DNA of 64,000 nucleotides from Mucilaginibacter sp. L3T2-6 (GTDB lineage Bacteria > Bacteroidota > Bacteroidia > Sphingobacteriales > Sphingobacteriaceae): assembly GCF_030519355.1 (NCBI RefSeq), contig NZ_JAUMKC010000012.1, forward strand, positions 1 through 64,000, read 5' to 3'. The notes under the pieces are model-generated. The model ran no database searches and had not been told where the DNA came from. It was given only the letters and a program-made list of their open reading frames with translations. Each line of letters opens with the position of its first letter. Positions within the stretch are counted from its first letter, which is position 1. Below are positions 1 to 7,767 of this stretch, one piece after another. A program made the translations under genes and the position numbers.

Positions 1-32
1 CAAAATTCAAACACCTAAAATAAAAAACCATT

Positions 33-69
33 AATATAAAAACCGCCTCATAAACTAGTTATGAGACGG
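33..69 (-). terminator. Rho-independent terminator of the toxin-antitoxin operon
   Basis: An 11-bp stem lies at 43-53 and 59-69 with a 5-nt loop. Read on the minus strand it contains one G-U pair and is followed by TTTTTATATT. It sits 28 bp after the antitoxin stop codon, where the end of the operon is expected. Confidence 0.75.
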
Positions 70-96
70 CCTCTTTTGTATTAGTCAAGTTCGCGC

Positions 97-402
97 TTAC
101 AGTTGTATAGACACTTGCAAATGCCCACCTAAACCTCTTTCAACTATGTTTCTTAGCGTAGATATACGCACATCCTTGACACTATTTTCCACTTTAGAGA
201 TGTAGGCTTTGGTAGTTTCGCACTTTTCTGCCAACTGGGTTTGAGTCATTCCCTGCGCCAAACGGGCTTCTTTGATCATCACCCCGACCAAGAATTCTTC
301 AAAACCCTTTTCGTATTCGTCCCTGGATAGTGTGCCTATTGGGCCATATTCCCTGTCCTTAAGTTCCTCGAATGTTGTAATATCTTTATTTACTGTTTTC
401 AT
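97..402 (-). CDS. HigA-type antitoxin, XRE-family helix-turn-helix
   Basis: A 101-residue protein with an XRE/Cro helix-turn-helix in its second half (about residues 44-95, core LAQGMTQTQLAEKCETTKAY, then ISKVEN). It probably binds and neutralises the toxin encoded just upstream and represses the shared promoter. Toxin first and antitoxin second, with a 17-bp overlap, is the order of HigBA-type systems rather than RelBE. The N-terminal 40 acidic residues are the likely toxin-binding part. The gene lies on the integrated element next to tRNA-Asp, so a role in stabilising that element is inferred. Family assignment is strong; activity is unproven. Confidence 0.85.
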   Translation of the reverse strand: MKTVNKDITTFEELKDREYGPIGTLSRDEYEKGFEEFLVGVMIKEARLAQGMTQTQLAEKCETTKAYISKVENSVKDVRISTLRNIVERGLGGHLQVSIQL

Positions 403-724
403 ATTCTTTCTTAATTTTTAAAGCTTTTTCAATTTCACTTGGCGGTGTCTTCATCGTTTTTTTGTGAAATCCGTTCATCAATACAACCAGTTTTCCTTTG
501 TCAAAAAAACAAAATATCCTAAAAATGTCACTACCGGCCTGAACCCTGATCTCGTACAAACCATCAGTGCCTTCTAAGTGCTTTAAATATTGCTCAGGCA
601 CCTGAGCGACCGTTTCGATCACGTCAAGCGTCCATGTTATCCTTTTTTTAACCTTCAGCCGCTGGGACTCGAAAAAGTCTAAAAAGTAGCGCTTATAAAA
701 AATTGTTTTCCTTACTCGTTCCAT
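386..724 (-). CDS. RelE/ParE-superfamily toxin (HigB-like)
   Basis: A 112-residue basic protein of the RelE/ParE fold, usually annotated as phage-derived Gp49-like or HigB-like toxin. The segment YEIRVQAGSDIFRIFCFFD followed by LVVLMNGFHKKTMKTP is the family hallmark: beta strands with conserved Arg, then the FxKKT motif and a C-terminal Lys-rich helix. Such toxins are ribosome-dependent mRNA interferases, so growth inhibition is inferred from the family. The ATG at 724 sits only 1 bp from a TAnnTTTG box, so translation is leaderless or nearly so. It overlaps the antitoxin gene by 17 bp. Confidence 0.85.
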   Translation of the reverse strand: MERVRKTIFYKRYFLDFFESQRLKVKKRITWTLDVIETVAQVPEQYLKHLEGTDGLYEIRVQAGSDIFRIFCFFDKGKLVVLMNGFHKKTMKTPPSEIEKALKIKKEYENSK

Positions 725-725
725 A

Positions 726-757
726 CAAATATAATTATTGTTGCCCTAATGGGCAAC
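726..757 (-). promoter_or_regulatory. Promoter and overlapping palindromic operator of the toxin-antitoxin operon
   Basis: On the minus strand TTG (754-756) is followed after 20 bp by TATATTTG (726-733), a good Bacteroidota promoter. The perfect palindrome GTTGCCCTAATGGGCAAC (740-757) covers the -33 box, the position expected for autorepression by the antitoxin. Read on the plus strand, the same hairpin is followed by seven T and could also act as a terminator, but no plus-strand gene lies upstream in the window. Confidence 0.65.
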
Positions 758-830
758 TTTTTTTGAATTTATTCATGTTTTAATTACCTATGAATGATTG
801 TAAAATGCTGTTGGTTAAGCTTTGCCTGTC

Positions 831-2075
831 TTATGCCGTCGCTGCCTTTGCTGTCCTCTTTTTCACAGTCAGCTTACTTTGCAATTGCTGCATATCGGAA
901 CTGATCTTATGATCCATGACTTTCGCATAAATCTGCGTGGTCTTGATACTTGTATGCCCCATCATTTTAGCAACGCTTTCAATCGGAACCCCATTGTTTA
1001 GTGTAACAGTAGTGGCGAATGTGTGCCTGGCAATATGGAAAGTCAGAAGCTTTTTAACTTTGGCGATGTAGGCTATTTCTTTCAGATAGGCATTCATCTT
1101 CTGATTGGTCATCACCGGCAGCAAAGTATCTTCAGCTATACATTGCGGATGCTTATCATAAGAGCGGATGATTGCTAAGGCAACAGGTAGCACGGGAACG
1201 CGAGACAATGTATCCGTCTTTTGTCGGTGGGTATATATCCACAAATTGCCATCGATCCCTTTAACCAGTTCCTCACGCTTTAACTTGTGTACATCTACAT
1301 AGGCAAGCCCTGTATAGCAACAAAACACAAAAATGTCCCTGACAGTGTTCAGACGCTCCACACCGAATTTCTTTTTATAGATCCGTTCTAATTCTTCTTT
1401 CGTCAGCACTTCCCTGTGAACGGCCTTTTGCTTGGGTTTATAGTTCAAATAGGGGTCAACCGTCAGCCAGCCATTACCCAAACAGATGCGGACGATTTTA
1501 CCTAAGTTCTTTATGTATTTGATCGCTGAGTTATTACCACATTTGCGGACGCTGCGGAGGTAATACTCAAAATCGTTTAAAAATGAAAAACTGATTTTTT
1601 TTACTGGTATATCCGAAACATTATATTGCCATTGCATAAAATCCTTGGTGTGCATCAGGCAGGTTTTGTAACGCTGTAAGGTGCTTCTTTCAAATTCCTG
1701 CCCGAGCAGGCTTTCCATCTTCGCATTGTGATCTTCAAATACAGTGACAAGTGTGCGGGCTTTTTCTACCTTTCCGATAAACCTGTTCTTGAGCGTTTCC
1801 GCTGTAACCTCATCTTCATTGATCGTCATCAGATTATGCAACTCCTGCGCTTTGGCCTGTAAGGTGTCCAGGTACATATTTAAAACACGCACATCTTCTT
1901 TAGTGCCGTTAGCACGGCCGGCTTGCACATTCCAGCGGGAAGGGTCACAGGTTTTTCCGGTGGATACTTCGGCACGTTGCCCTTCAACAGTAAATCGTAA
2001 ATAAATCGCGACGGGACCGCTTTTGTAGGTTGCTCTTTTTTTCAAATAGAAAAGCAAATTAACTTGTGTTCTCAT
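831..2075 (-). CDS. Tyrosine recombinase (integrase) of an integrated element
   Basis: A 414-residue site-specific recombinase with the layout of Bacteroidota mobile-element integrases: an arm-type DNA-binding domain (about 1-80), a SAM-like core-binding domain (about 105-205) and a catalytic domain (about 220-390). Visible catalytic residues are Lys286, the HIAR box His347/Arg350, His374 and the nucleophile Tyr383 (TTQIYAKV). The first catalytic Arg is replaced by Ala258 in TGLAYVDV. Substitution at this site is known in the Bacteroides conjugative-transposon integrase IntDOT. The ATG at 2075 is preferred over an upstream TTG at 2099. It lies 247 bp from the 3' end of tRNA-Asp and is transcribed away from it, as expected for a tRNA-targeting element. 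Confidence 0.92.
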   Translation of the reverse strand: MRTQVNLLFYLKKRATYKSGPVAIYLRFTVEGQRAEVSTGKTCDPSRWNVQAGRANGTKEDVRVLNMYLDTLQAKAQELHNLMTINEDEVTAETLKNRFIGKVEKARTLVTVFEDHNAKMESLLGQEFERSTLQRYKTCLMHTKDFMQWQYNVSDIPVKKISFSFLNDFEYYLRSVRKCGNNSAIKYIKNLGKIVRICLGNGWLTVDPYLNYKPKQKAVHREVLTKEELERIYKKKFGVERLNTVRDIFVFCCYTGLAYVDVHKLKREELVKGIDGNLWIYTHRQKTDTLSRVPVLPVALAIIRSYDKHPQCIAEDTLLPVMTNQKMNAYLKEIAYIAKVKKLLTFHIARHTFATTVTLNNGVPIESVAKMMGHTSIKTTQIYAKVMDHKISSDMQQLQSKLTVKKRTAKAATA

Positions 2076-2161
2076 TACAAATGATTTTAAGTGAAACAAA
2101 ATTGTTTATTTCGTCACTTGCAGTCAAGATGTTTAACGATTGAACAGGCTGTAATACAATA

Positions 2162-2221
2162 CGTTACAGCGTTCCTGGTGAGCATTCGGGCTTCTCAAAT
2201 ATGCTCACCGTAACGCTCACC
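2162..2221. repeat. Nested inverted and direct repeats between integrase and tRNA
   Basis: GGTGAGCAT (2177-2185) is the inverted copy of ATGCTCACC (2201-2209), flanked by the outer pair CGTTAC (2162-2167) and GTAACG (2210-2215). GCTCACC also recurs directly at 2203-2209 and 2215-2221. The cluster lies between the integrase start and the tRNA insertion site, where arm-type integrase sites or an excisionase/regulator site would be expected. That function is inference. Confidence 0.5.
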
Positions 2222-2260
2222 TTTTTGATGGTAAAAATTAGATATTTTGGCATATTTCAG

Positions 2261-2300
2261 AAAACAAAAAGGCCTGTAAACATTTAATTTACAGGCCTTT
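2261..2300 (-). terminator. Rho-independent terminator downstream of tRNA-Asp
   Basis: A perfect 13-bp stem, AAAGGCCTGTAAA (2268-2280) and its complement (2288-2300), encloses a 7-nt loop. On the minus strand it is followed by TTTTTGTTTT. It ends transcription 21 nt past the tRNA 3' end. If the element inserted at the tRNA 3' end, this terminator belongs to the element or was recreated by it. Confidence 0.8.
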
Positions 2301-2321
2301 AGTTGTTTTTAACTTTGTTAT

Positions 2322-2398
2322 TGGCGGAATGGACGGGACTCGAACCCGCGACCCCATGCGTGACAGGCATGTATTCTAACCAGCTGAACTACCACTCC
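2322..2398 (-). tRNA. tRNA-Asp, anticodon GTC
   Basis: The reverse complement folds as a 77-nt tRNA. The acceptor stem GGAGTGG pairs with CCATTCC, discriminator G and encoded CCA follow, the T arm has GGTTCGAGTCC, and the anticodon loop CTGTCAC gives GTC (Asp). The gene is intact up to CCA, as is usual when an element inserts at a tRNA 3' end and rebuilds it. Confidence 0.97.
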
Positions 2399-2409
2399 GT
2401 TTGGGACTG

Positions 2410-2439
2410 CAAATATACGCACCTTTTTTTCTTACGCAA
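2410..2439 (-). promoter_or_regulatory. Promoter of tRNA-Asp
   Basis: On the minus strand TTG (2437-2439) is followed after 19 bp by TATATTTG (2410-2417), an exact match to the Bacteroidota -33/-7 pattern. The predicted start is a few bases before the tRNA 5' end at 2398. Confidence 0.75.
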
Positions 2440-2786
2440 GCCCTTTTTTAAAAAAGTTGATTTTGTTTAGAAAATAGCCCCCAAACTTCAAAAAAGCGCA
2501 TTTTTAAGCGCCAAAAGCGTATTGCCGGCTAATGTACCAATGCAATTTATCTATCCGGCTAAAAAATAGTATCCTGCAAAAAATAATGATCTGATATTTA
2601 TAGATGAACCTTCCCTCTGAGGTAAGGGTCGGCATCGGGCTGATTCGGTAAAGATTCGGTGAATGGGCTTGACTGTAAAATAAAAAGATCGGGACGAACG
2701 TAATTGAATTTTTCTCGGGCGTTTTAGAACATGAGTCGGCAAATTTTCATTTATTTTTCATAAATCGCATTCCCGGGCCAATTAAA
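2440..2786. other. Non-coding stretch without recognised content
   Basis: About 350 bp between the tRNA promoter and the candidate small-RNA promoter. The only open frame (minus strand, 63 codons, 2551-2742) has no family resemblance and no ribosome binding site, so no gene is called. Confidence 0.5.
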
Positions 2787-2819
2787 TTTGCGTTTTTGAT
2801 GTAAAAAATTGTACATTTA
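2787..2819 (+). promoter_or_regulatory. Candidate promoter of a small RNA
   Basis: TTTG (2787-2790) is followed after 21 bp by TACATTTA (2812-2819), one mismatch from TAnnTTTG. Transcription would start near 2825. There is no plus-strand reading frame downstream, but there is a strong terminator at 2899-2930. Confidence 0.4.
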
Positions 2820-2824
2820 GGCCT

Positions 2825-2932
2825 TAGATTAAATATCCTGGCAACAAACATATTTGCGACCGGGGTGATAATAAAATTTTAATTGTAGTTTTTTGGGGAA
2901 AGCTGTTCATGAAAAATGAACAGCTTTTTATT
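2825..2932 (+). ncRNA. Candidate small non-coding RNA of about 105 nt
   Basis: A plus-strand promoter-like sequence and a strong plus-strand terminator bracket about 105 bp with no reading frame. The neighbouring gene at 3014 is transcribed towards it on the other strand, so the terminator has no protein-coding client on its own strand. I do not recognise an RNA family in the body, which contains GACCGGGGTGATAATAAAAT. The call rests only on this arrangement. Confidence 0.4.
2899..2930 (+). terminator. Rho-independent terminator, plus strand
   Basis: A 12-bp stem, AAAGCTGTTCAT (2899-2910) and its complement (2916-2927), has a GAAAA loop and is followed by TTATTTTTTG. The minus-strand reading has CCCC rather than a T run after the stem, so it terminates plus-strand transcription. 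Confidence 0.75.
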
Positions 2933-3013
2933 TTTTGAAGTTCAGCACCGTAAGCTCCGTTCAAAGAAAAGAGCTGTATCTACATACGGACAGTCAGGCA
3001 CTTAAACCTGCCT

Positions 3014-4561
3014 TTAATGCGCGTCTACAGGCAGTTTTGCTGCCTTTTTAAATGGCTGCAGGTATAGCAGCGGGATAGAAAACAACATCACCAAACCCGA
3101 CATCCAGTACGCATCATCGTAGGTTAGCAGCAATGTTTGTTTTACCACGGCTCCTTCTATAGCCGCATAAGCCATATGGGTTGCATCAAGCATTGATTTA
3201 CCTTTTGCCAGAAAGCTTTGGGTTAACATATTAAGTCGTTGCGTAAACGCCGGGTTATAAGGGTTCACATGCTCCAGTAATATGCTCCGGTGGAAGCCGG
3301 ACCTGATGTGTATTACCGTGGTCAGCACCGCGATACCGAAAGAGCCACCGAGCTGGCGCATCATGTTATTTAAACCGGTGCCCTGGCCAAGTTCGGGGCC
3401 TTTAAGGTCGGCAATGGCCAACGTAGTTAAGGGTACGAATAACAGGGCCATGCCCACACCACGTATCAGCAACGGAATCAGCACGTCTTTTTGGCCGGTA
3501 GCCAACGTCGAGTTGCTCAGCATAGTGGTGAACACGAAGAACAGAAACATGCCTGCAGTCGCCATGAATTGTGCAGGTATGCCTTTATTGAGCATCTTAC
3601 CAATAAATGGCATCATAAAGATGGTACATAAACCGCCGGGAAACAACAGCTCACCGGTTTGCTGTGCCGTAAAACCGAGCAAATTCTGGCAAAATACCGG
3701 GAACACGAATACCGACCCATACAATCCAAACCCGAGTACGAACGACGTAAACATACCCACGGCAAAGCTGCGGTGCCGCAGGATGCCAAAATTAACTATC
3801 GGATAATCGATACTTAACTCTCTCCATATAAAAAGGATAACACCTAATACAGCAGTAATGGTAAGCACCAGGATGTATGTCTTTGCGAACCAGTCTTCAG
3901 ACTCGCCCTTTTCCAAAATAGTCTGCAAACTTCCTACTGCTATGGCCAGCAGCGCTATTCCCCACCAGTCGATGGGTTTCCCTTTTTCATCTTTCGGAGT
4001 TTCCCTGATAAATGTATATGCACAGAATGCAGCTATCGCGCCAACCGGGATATTTACGTAAAAGATCCAGCGCCAGTTATAATGGTCGGTAATGAATCCG
4101 CCTATGGTTGGTCCTACAGTAGGACCAACAACGGCGCCAAGGCCAAACAATGCTGTAGCAGTACCAATTTGCTCGCGGGGCCAGGTTTCAACAAGGATAG
4201 CCTGCGATGTTGATATCAAACCACCGCCTGCAACGCCCTGCAGTATCCTGAACAGAACCAATTCATCGAGACTTGTTGCATTACCGCACAAAAAAGAAGC
4301 GATGGTAAAAACTATAATCGAGGTAATGAAGTATTGTTTTCGCCCAAAGCGGCTGCCTAACCAGCCGGACATAGGCAATATGATAACATTTGCTACGGCA
4401 TAACCCGTAACCACCCATGCGATATCCTCCAGGGTGGCGCCCAGGTTACCCTGTATATCAGGCAGGGATACGTTTACTATCGTGGTATCTATCAGCTCCA
4501 ATAATGAAGCTACGATAACCGTAATAGTGATAATCCATTTCTTAAAGCCGGTTTCAGCCAT
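3014..4561 (-). CDS. emrB: EmrB/QacA-type multidrug efflux MFS transporter (DHA2, 14 TM)
   Basis: A 515-residue inner-membrane proton antiporter, matching the length of E. coli EmrB (512). About fourteen hydrophobic segments are visible. Family motifs include the N-terminal ELIDTTIVNVSLPDIQGNLG, the motif A region GSRFGRKQYF, and motif C-like GLGAVVGPTVGPTIGGFITD in TM5, typical of drug:H+ antiporters. It is the last gene of the tetR-tolC-emrA-emrB order and would pump hydrophobic drugs or toxic metabolites through EmrA and the TolC-type channel. The 95-bp gap from emrA contains an AGTC-rich repeat. Substrate cannot be deduced. Confidence 0.92.
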   Translation of the reverse strand: MAETGFKKWIITITVIVASLLELIDTTIVNVSLPDIQGNLGATLEDIAWVVTGYAVANVIILPMSGWLGSRFGRKQYFITSIIVFTIASFLCGNATSLDELVLFRILQGVAGGGLISTSQAILVETWPREQIGTATALFGLGAVVGPTVGPTIGGFITDHYNWRWIFYVNIPVGAIAAFCAYTFIRETPKDEKGKPIDWWGIALLAIAVGSLQTILEKGESEDWFAKTYILVLTITAVLGVILFIWRELSIDYPIVNFGILRHRSFAVGMFTSFVLGFGLYGSVFVFPVFCQNLLGFTAQQTGELLFPGGLCTIFMMPFIGKMLNKGIPAQFMATAGMFLFFVFTTMLSNSTLATGQKDVLIPLLIRGVGMALLFVPLTTLAIADLKGPELGQGTGLNNMMRQLGGSFGIAVLTTVIHIRSGFHRSILLEHVNPYNPAFTQRLNMLTQSFLAKGKSMLDATHMAYAAIEGAVVKQTLLLTYDDAYWMSGLVMLFSIPLLYLQPFKKAAKLPVDAH

Positions 4562-4568
4562 TTTTTCT

Positions 4569-4606
4569 AAGTCTTATGTCCGCAGTCGTCAGTCTTAAGT
4601 CAGTCC
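4569..4606. repeat. AGTC-rich dispersed intergenic repeat, copy 1
   Basis: A run of aGTC units (AAGTCTTATGTCCGCAGTCG, then TCAGTCTTAAGTCAGTCC) fills the gap between emrA and emrB. Similar units occur at 21093-21124, 34776-34846 and 53511-53600, always between genes. Confidence 0.55.
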
Positions 4607-4656
4607 ATTCCCCCGTCAAGCTGACGCGAAATCCTGGCTCAAAACTTTGGACTAAA

Positions 4657-5721
4657 TTATTCCTTTACTCTTACCGAAACATTTACGCTCATTCCCGGGC
4701 GTAGTTTGGCAAGGTCTTCTTTTGACGCGTTTATCTTAATTTTAATAGGAACGCGCTGAACAACCTTCACAAAGTTTCCGGTGGCATTATCTGGTGGCAG
4801 CAGCGAAAATTTGGCGCCTGTGGCAGGTGAAAAATTGTAAACTTCGCCTTCAACCTTCATTTCGGGATAGGCGTCAACTTCAATATTTACCTTTTGCCCG
4901 TTCCTGATCTTGTCCAGTTGTGTTTCCTTAAAATTGGCAGTAACATAAATACTGTTATCATTCACTATTGAAAACAGGGTCTGCCCTGCCTGAACCAGCT
5001 GACCTACCTGGACGTTCTTTTTAGAGGTAATACCGCTTGACGGGGCCTTAACCCAGGTGTAAGATAACTGCAGCTTAGCATAGTCAACATCAACCTGTTT
5101 CTGGCTTACGCCGGTATGGGTTACATTTAGCTGGCTTTTGGTTGTGCCAACCTGTTCCTGGGCTGCCTTAAATTGGTCTTGCGCTGCGCGGTAATTAGCT
5201 TGTGCAACTTCCAGATCGGCTTTAGCCTGGTCGAATTGCTGCTGAGTTATAGACCCGTCTTTTACCAGGTTGGCGTAACGGTCGTAATCTTTCTTCACCT
5301 TATCCAGGCGTGCTTTATTAGAAGCCACCTGTGCTTTCGCACTGGCCGAATTTGCGGCGTTAGCATATATCTGCGATTCACTTACACCGATATTAGCGCT
5401 TGCGCCTGTTACTGCCGCTTCTGCCTGCTCAAGACGCACTTTATAATCACGGTCATCAATTTTTACGAGTACCTGATCTTTGTTTACGTGTGTATTTTCT
5501 TCAAAATAAATGCTGTCAACATAGCCGCCGACGCGGGCTACTACAGGGCTTATGTTACCGTCAATTTGGGCATCATCGGTATCCACGTGTTTACCGTAAT
5601 ATATGTATTCCTTTATACCGAAAATTATACCCCCTAGCAAGATGATGCCCAATATGATAGGTATAACCTTGTTAGGCTTTTTTTTCGGCTGATTTTCCTG
5701 TGTTTCGTTTGACTTTGCCAT
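4657..5721 (-). CDS. emrA: HlyD/EmrA-family periplasmic adaptor of the efflux pump
   Basis: A 354-residue membrane fusion protein. One N-terminal transmembrane helix (about 19-41, IIPI..GIKEYIYYG) is followed by VDTDDAQIDGNISPVVARV, the signature start of the EmrA/HlyD barrel-sandwich domain. A long coiled-coil hairpin (about 95-210, rich in Ala/Gln/Lys) and a C-terminal beta-barrel ending RPGMSVNVSVRVKE follow. It links the EmrB transporter to the outer-membrane channel across the periplasm. It starts 26 bp after the TolC-family gene and is transcribed with it. Confidence 0.92.
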   Translation of the reverse strand: MAKSNETQENQPKKKPNKVIPIILGIILLGGIIFGIKEYIYYGKHVDTDDAQIDGNISPVVARVGGYVDSIYFEENTHVNKDQVLVKIDDRDYKVRLEQAEAAVTGASANIGVSESQIYANAANSASAKAQVASNKARLDKVKKDYDRYANLVKDGSITQQQFDQAKADLEVAQANYRAAQDQFKAAQEQVGTTKSQLNVTHTGVSQKQVDVDYAKLQLSYTWVKAPSSGITSKKNVQVGQLVQAGQTLFSIVNDNSIYVTANFKETQLDKIRNGQKVNIEVDAYPEMKVEGEVYNFSPATGAKFSLLPPDNATGNFVKVVQRVPIKIKINASKEDLAKLRPGMSVNVSVRVKE

Positions 5722-5747
5722 CGTATATATTGTTTTGGAGTTCTGGG

Positions 5748-7079
5748 TTATTTGTTAAGTTTTCCGGTTGATTTCAATAGGGTATAGTATGCAAGCCCTG
5801 CGTCGGCTTTTGCCAGCTCAAGATTTATCTGCGCCTGGTAAAGCAACGTTTCAGCATCGGCCCGGTCTGTTGCCGATGCGATGTTACTTTTATATTTCGA
5901 TTCCAGGATTTTGTTATTTTCGCCAGCCTGTTCAATCGAGGTTTGCAGCAGCTTTATCTTATCAAGCGCCTGTAAATAGTTCTGGTAATTTTGATTTACT
6001 TCACGTTTAACGTTGTCCAGCTCGATGTTTTTATTGATCAATGTTTCCTCGCGCTGAATTTTTGCTTCGGCTATTTTATTTTTGTTGGTCCACAGCGCCG
6101 AAAAGTTCCACTTTAGCCCTAAACCAATAGTTACCGGGGTAATATAACTGCCACTTTTCGGAATCGGATTGGCAGACACATCAACGTAATATCCGCTTAC
6201 AGAAGCACCCAGCGTTGGCGTAGAGTTAGCCTGGATATTTTTGATACTTGTTTCTGCATATTTGGTACGCAGGTCAGCCTGCTTAAATTCCTGACGACTA
6301 CTAATTGCCGTATCGATATAGTTTGCCAAAGGCGCGACCGAACGTTCAGCCTCGGTGATCTGCGCGATATTGAGCTGAGTACTTTCGTTCAAACCCAAAA
6401 GCACATCAAGGTTGTAGTTAATAATCTTACGGTTAGTTTCCAGGTCTATACCGTTTAGTTCAATGTTTGAGCGCTGTAACTGAAAACGCAGTACATCGTT
6501 CTTGGTTACCAGGCCCTGTTCAAAAAAACGCTGTGATTGCTTGATCTGCTGATCTATCGACCTAAGATTCTGCTCAACTACCTTTTTGCTTTGCAATACT
6601 TTGTATAGATTATAGTAGGCATTTATGATGTCGTAAGTTATCTGGTCCTTATCAATGTCTGCATCAAGACGTGCAACCTGTGTCAGCAGATCGGTCGACT
6701 CTTTGGCATAACGCAACTTACCCCCGCCGAAAATCGTCTCGTTAAGCGACACAATGCCTAAAAACGCGTCAGCACTTTTAGGCAGCGAAATAGTTTGGGT
6801 ACCGAATGCCAGCTTATTGGCTGGTATCTGCGCGCGGTTATAATCAAAGCTTACGCTGCCGCTTGGCAAAACATTATCTTTAGCCTGGTTATATTGCGAT
6901 ACAGCGCGGTCAATTTTACTTTGCGAAAGCTTCAGCACCTTACTGTTATCAATACCAAGCTTAATGGCTTCGTCAAGTGTAATGGTCCGGTCTTGTGCTT
7001 TTGCGGCCGCCGCAAGCAGCAGGGTAAGCAGCGCGGCAGGTATTAATATACGCAGAAAGCTTTTCAGCGTACTGTTCAT
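5748..7079 (-). CDS. TolC-family outer membrane efflux protein
   Basis: A 443-residue outer-membrane channel with a signal peptide (LLTLLLAAAAKAQ), then DRTITLDEAIKLGIDNSKVL, the standard start of the outer-membrane efflux protein repeat. Two long helical repeats and a second OEP motif (about 240-430) follow. The start at 7079 (MNSTLKSF) gives a clean signal peptide and avoids overlap with tetR; an ATG at 7112 would add 11 polar residues and overlap tetR by 20 bp. It should trimerise and form the exit duct for EmrAB. First structural gene of the pump operon. Confidence 0.9.
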   Translation of the reverse strand: MNSTLKSFLRILIPAALLTLLLAAAAKAQDRTITLDEAIKLGIDNSKVLKLSQSKIDRAVSQYNQAKDNVLPSGSVSFDYNRAQIPANKLAFGTQTISLPKSADAFLGIVSLNETIFGGGKLRYAKESTDLLTQVARLDADIDKDQITYDIINAYYNLYKVLQSKKVVEQNLRSIDQQIKQSQRFFEQGLVTKNDVLRFQLQRSNIELNGIDLETNRKIINYNLDVLLGLNESTQLNIAQITEAERSVAPLANYIDTAISSRQEFKQADLRTKYAETSIKNIQANSTPTLGASVSGYYVDVSANPIPKSGSYITPVTIGLGLKWNFSALWTNKNKIAEAKIQREETLINKNIELDNVKREVNQNYQNYLQALDKIKLLQTSIEQAGENNKILESKYKSNIASATDRADAETLLYQAQINLELAKADAGLAYYTLLKSTGKLNK

Positions 7080-7092
7080 AGCGGTAGGGATG

Positions 7093-7752
7093 TTATTGTT
7101 TGATGTGGTCATTGTCGGTCATTAAGTAGGCTTTCAAAAGTCGTTTCATATATGTTTTAATGCGAGGCTTGAGCTTCTCTTCCATCAGCTTTTCGTCGCG
7201 GACATCGTACCCCAGTATCAGTGATGATAATTGCGGGGTATTAAGTATATAGTTTTTAGTACCGAATATGGTAGCGATGACCATTTCGCAATCTATGTCG
7301 GCAAAAAAACTGCCGTTTTTAATGCCTTCGTCCAATATTTTCCGTATCTCTTTCACATTAACCATCAATATTTCCGTTATCTTATCGGTAAGCTCCCAGC
7401 GTTTGTTCATCGATATTTCCCTGTTGATCAGTTTCTGAAAGCAGTTGTTAACGATAATGCGATCGACATACTTGTCTATGGAAGTGGACAGCTTGTCCCA
7501 CGAGCTCATGGTTTCATCATTGCCAATATTTTGCAACAGCGTTTGGAATGATGAGATTTTCCGTTCGAAAATTGCCAGGAACAATCCCTCTTTCGACCCG
7601 AAATAGTAATTAAGCATCGCCATATTCACCCCAGCTTCGCCCGAAATCAAGCGGGTGGAAGCGCCATCAAATCCAAGATCCGAAAACACGCGCTCGGCAA
7701 CATCAAGGATGTGGTCTTTCTTATCTGGTTTATCAGTTTTTTCTTTCTCCAT
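7093..7752 (-). CDS. TetR/AcrR-family repressor of the efflux operon
   Basis: A 219-residue regulator with an N-terminal TetR helix-turn-helix: ILDVAERVFSDLGFDGASTR, then LISGEAGVNMAMLNYYFGSKEGLF. The C-terminal ligand domain is helical and variable. The start at 7752 (MEKEKTDK) is chosen because the upstream TTG at 7770 lies inside the -7 box. It leads the operon tetR-tolC-emrA-emrB, with two palindromic sites in its upstream region, so it most likely represses its own operon and is released by a pump substrate. Confidence 0.9.
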   Translation of the reverse strand: MEKEKTDKPDKKDHILDVAERVFSDLGFDGASTRLISGEAGVNMAMLNYYFGSKEGLFLAIFERKISSFQTLLQNIGNDETMSSWDKLSTSIDKYVDRIIVNNCFQKLINREISMNKRWELTDKITEILMVNVKEIRKILDEGIKNGSFFADIDCEMVIATIFGTKNYILNTPQLSSLILGYDVRDEKLMEEKLKPRIKTYMKRLLKAYLMTDNDHIKQ

Positions 7753-7767
7753 TGCTTTTTCCTTGAC

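Noticed and set aside
2551..2742. 63-codon minus-strand frame in the tRNA/efflux gap
   Set aside because: No family resemblance, no initiation signal, atypical composition.
3282..3806. 174-codon plus-strand open frame opposite emrB
   Set aside because: Antisense shadow of a 14-helix transporter gene.
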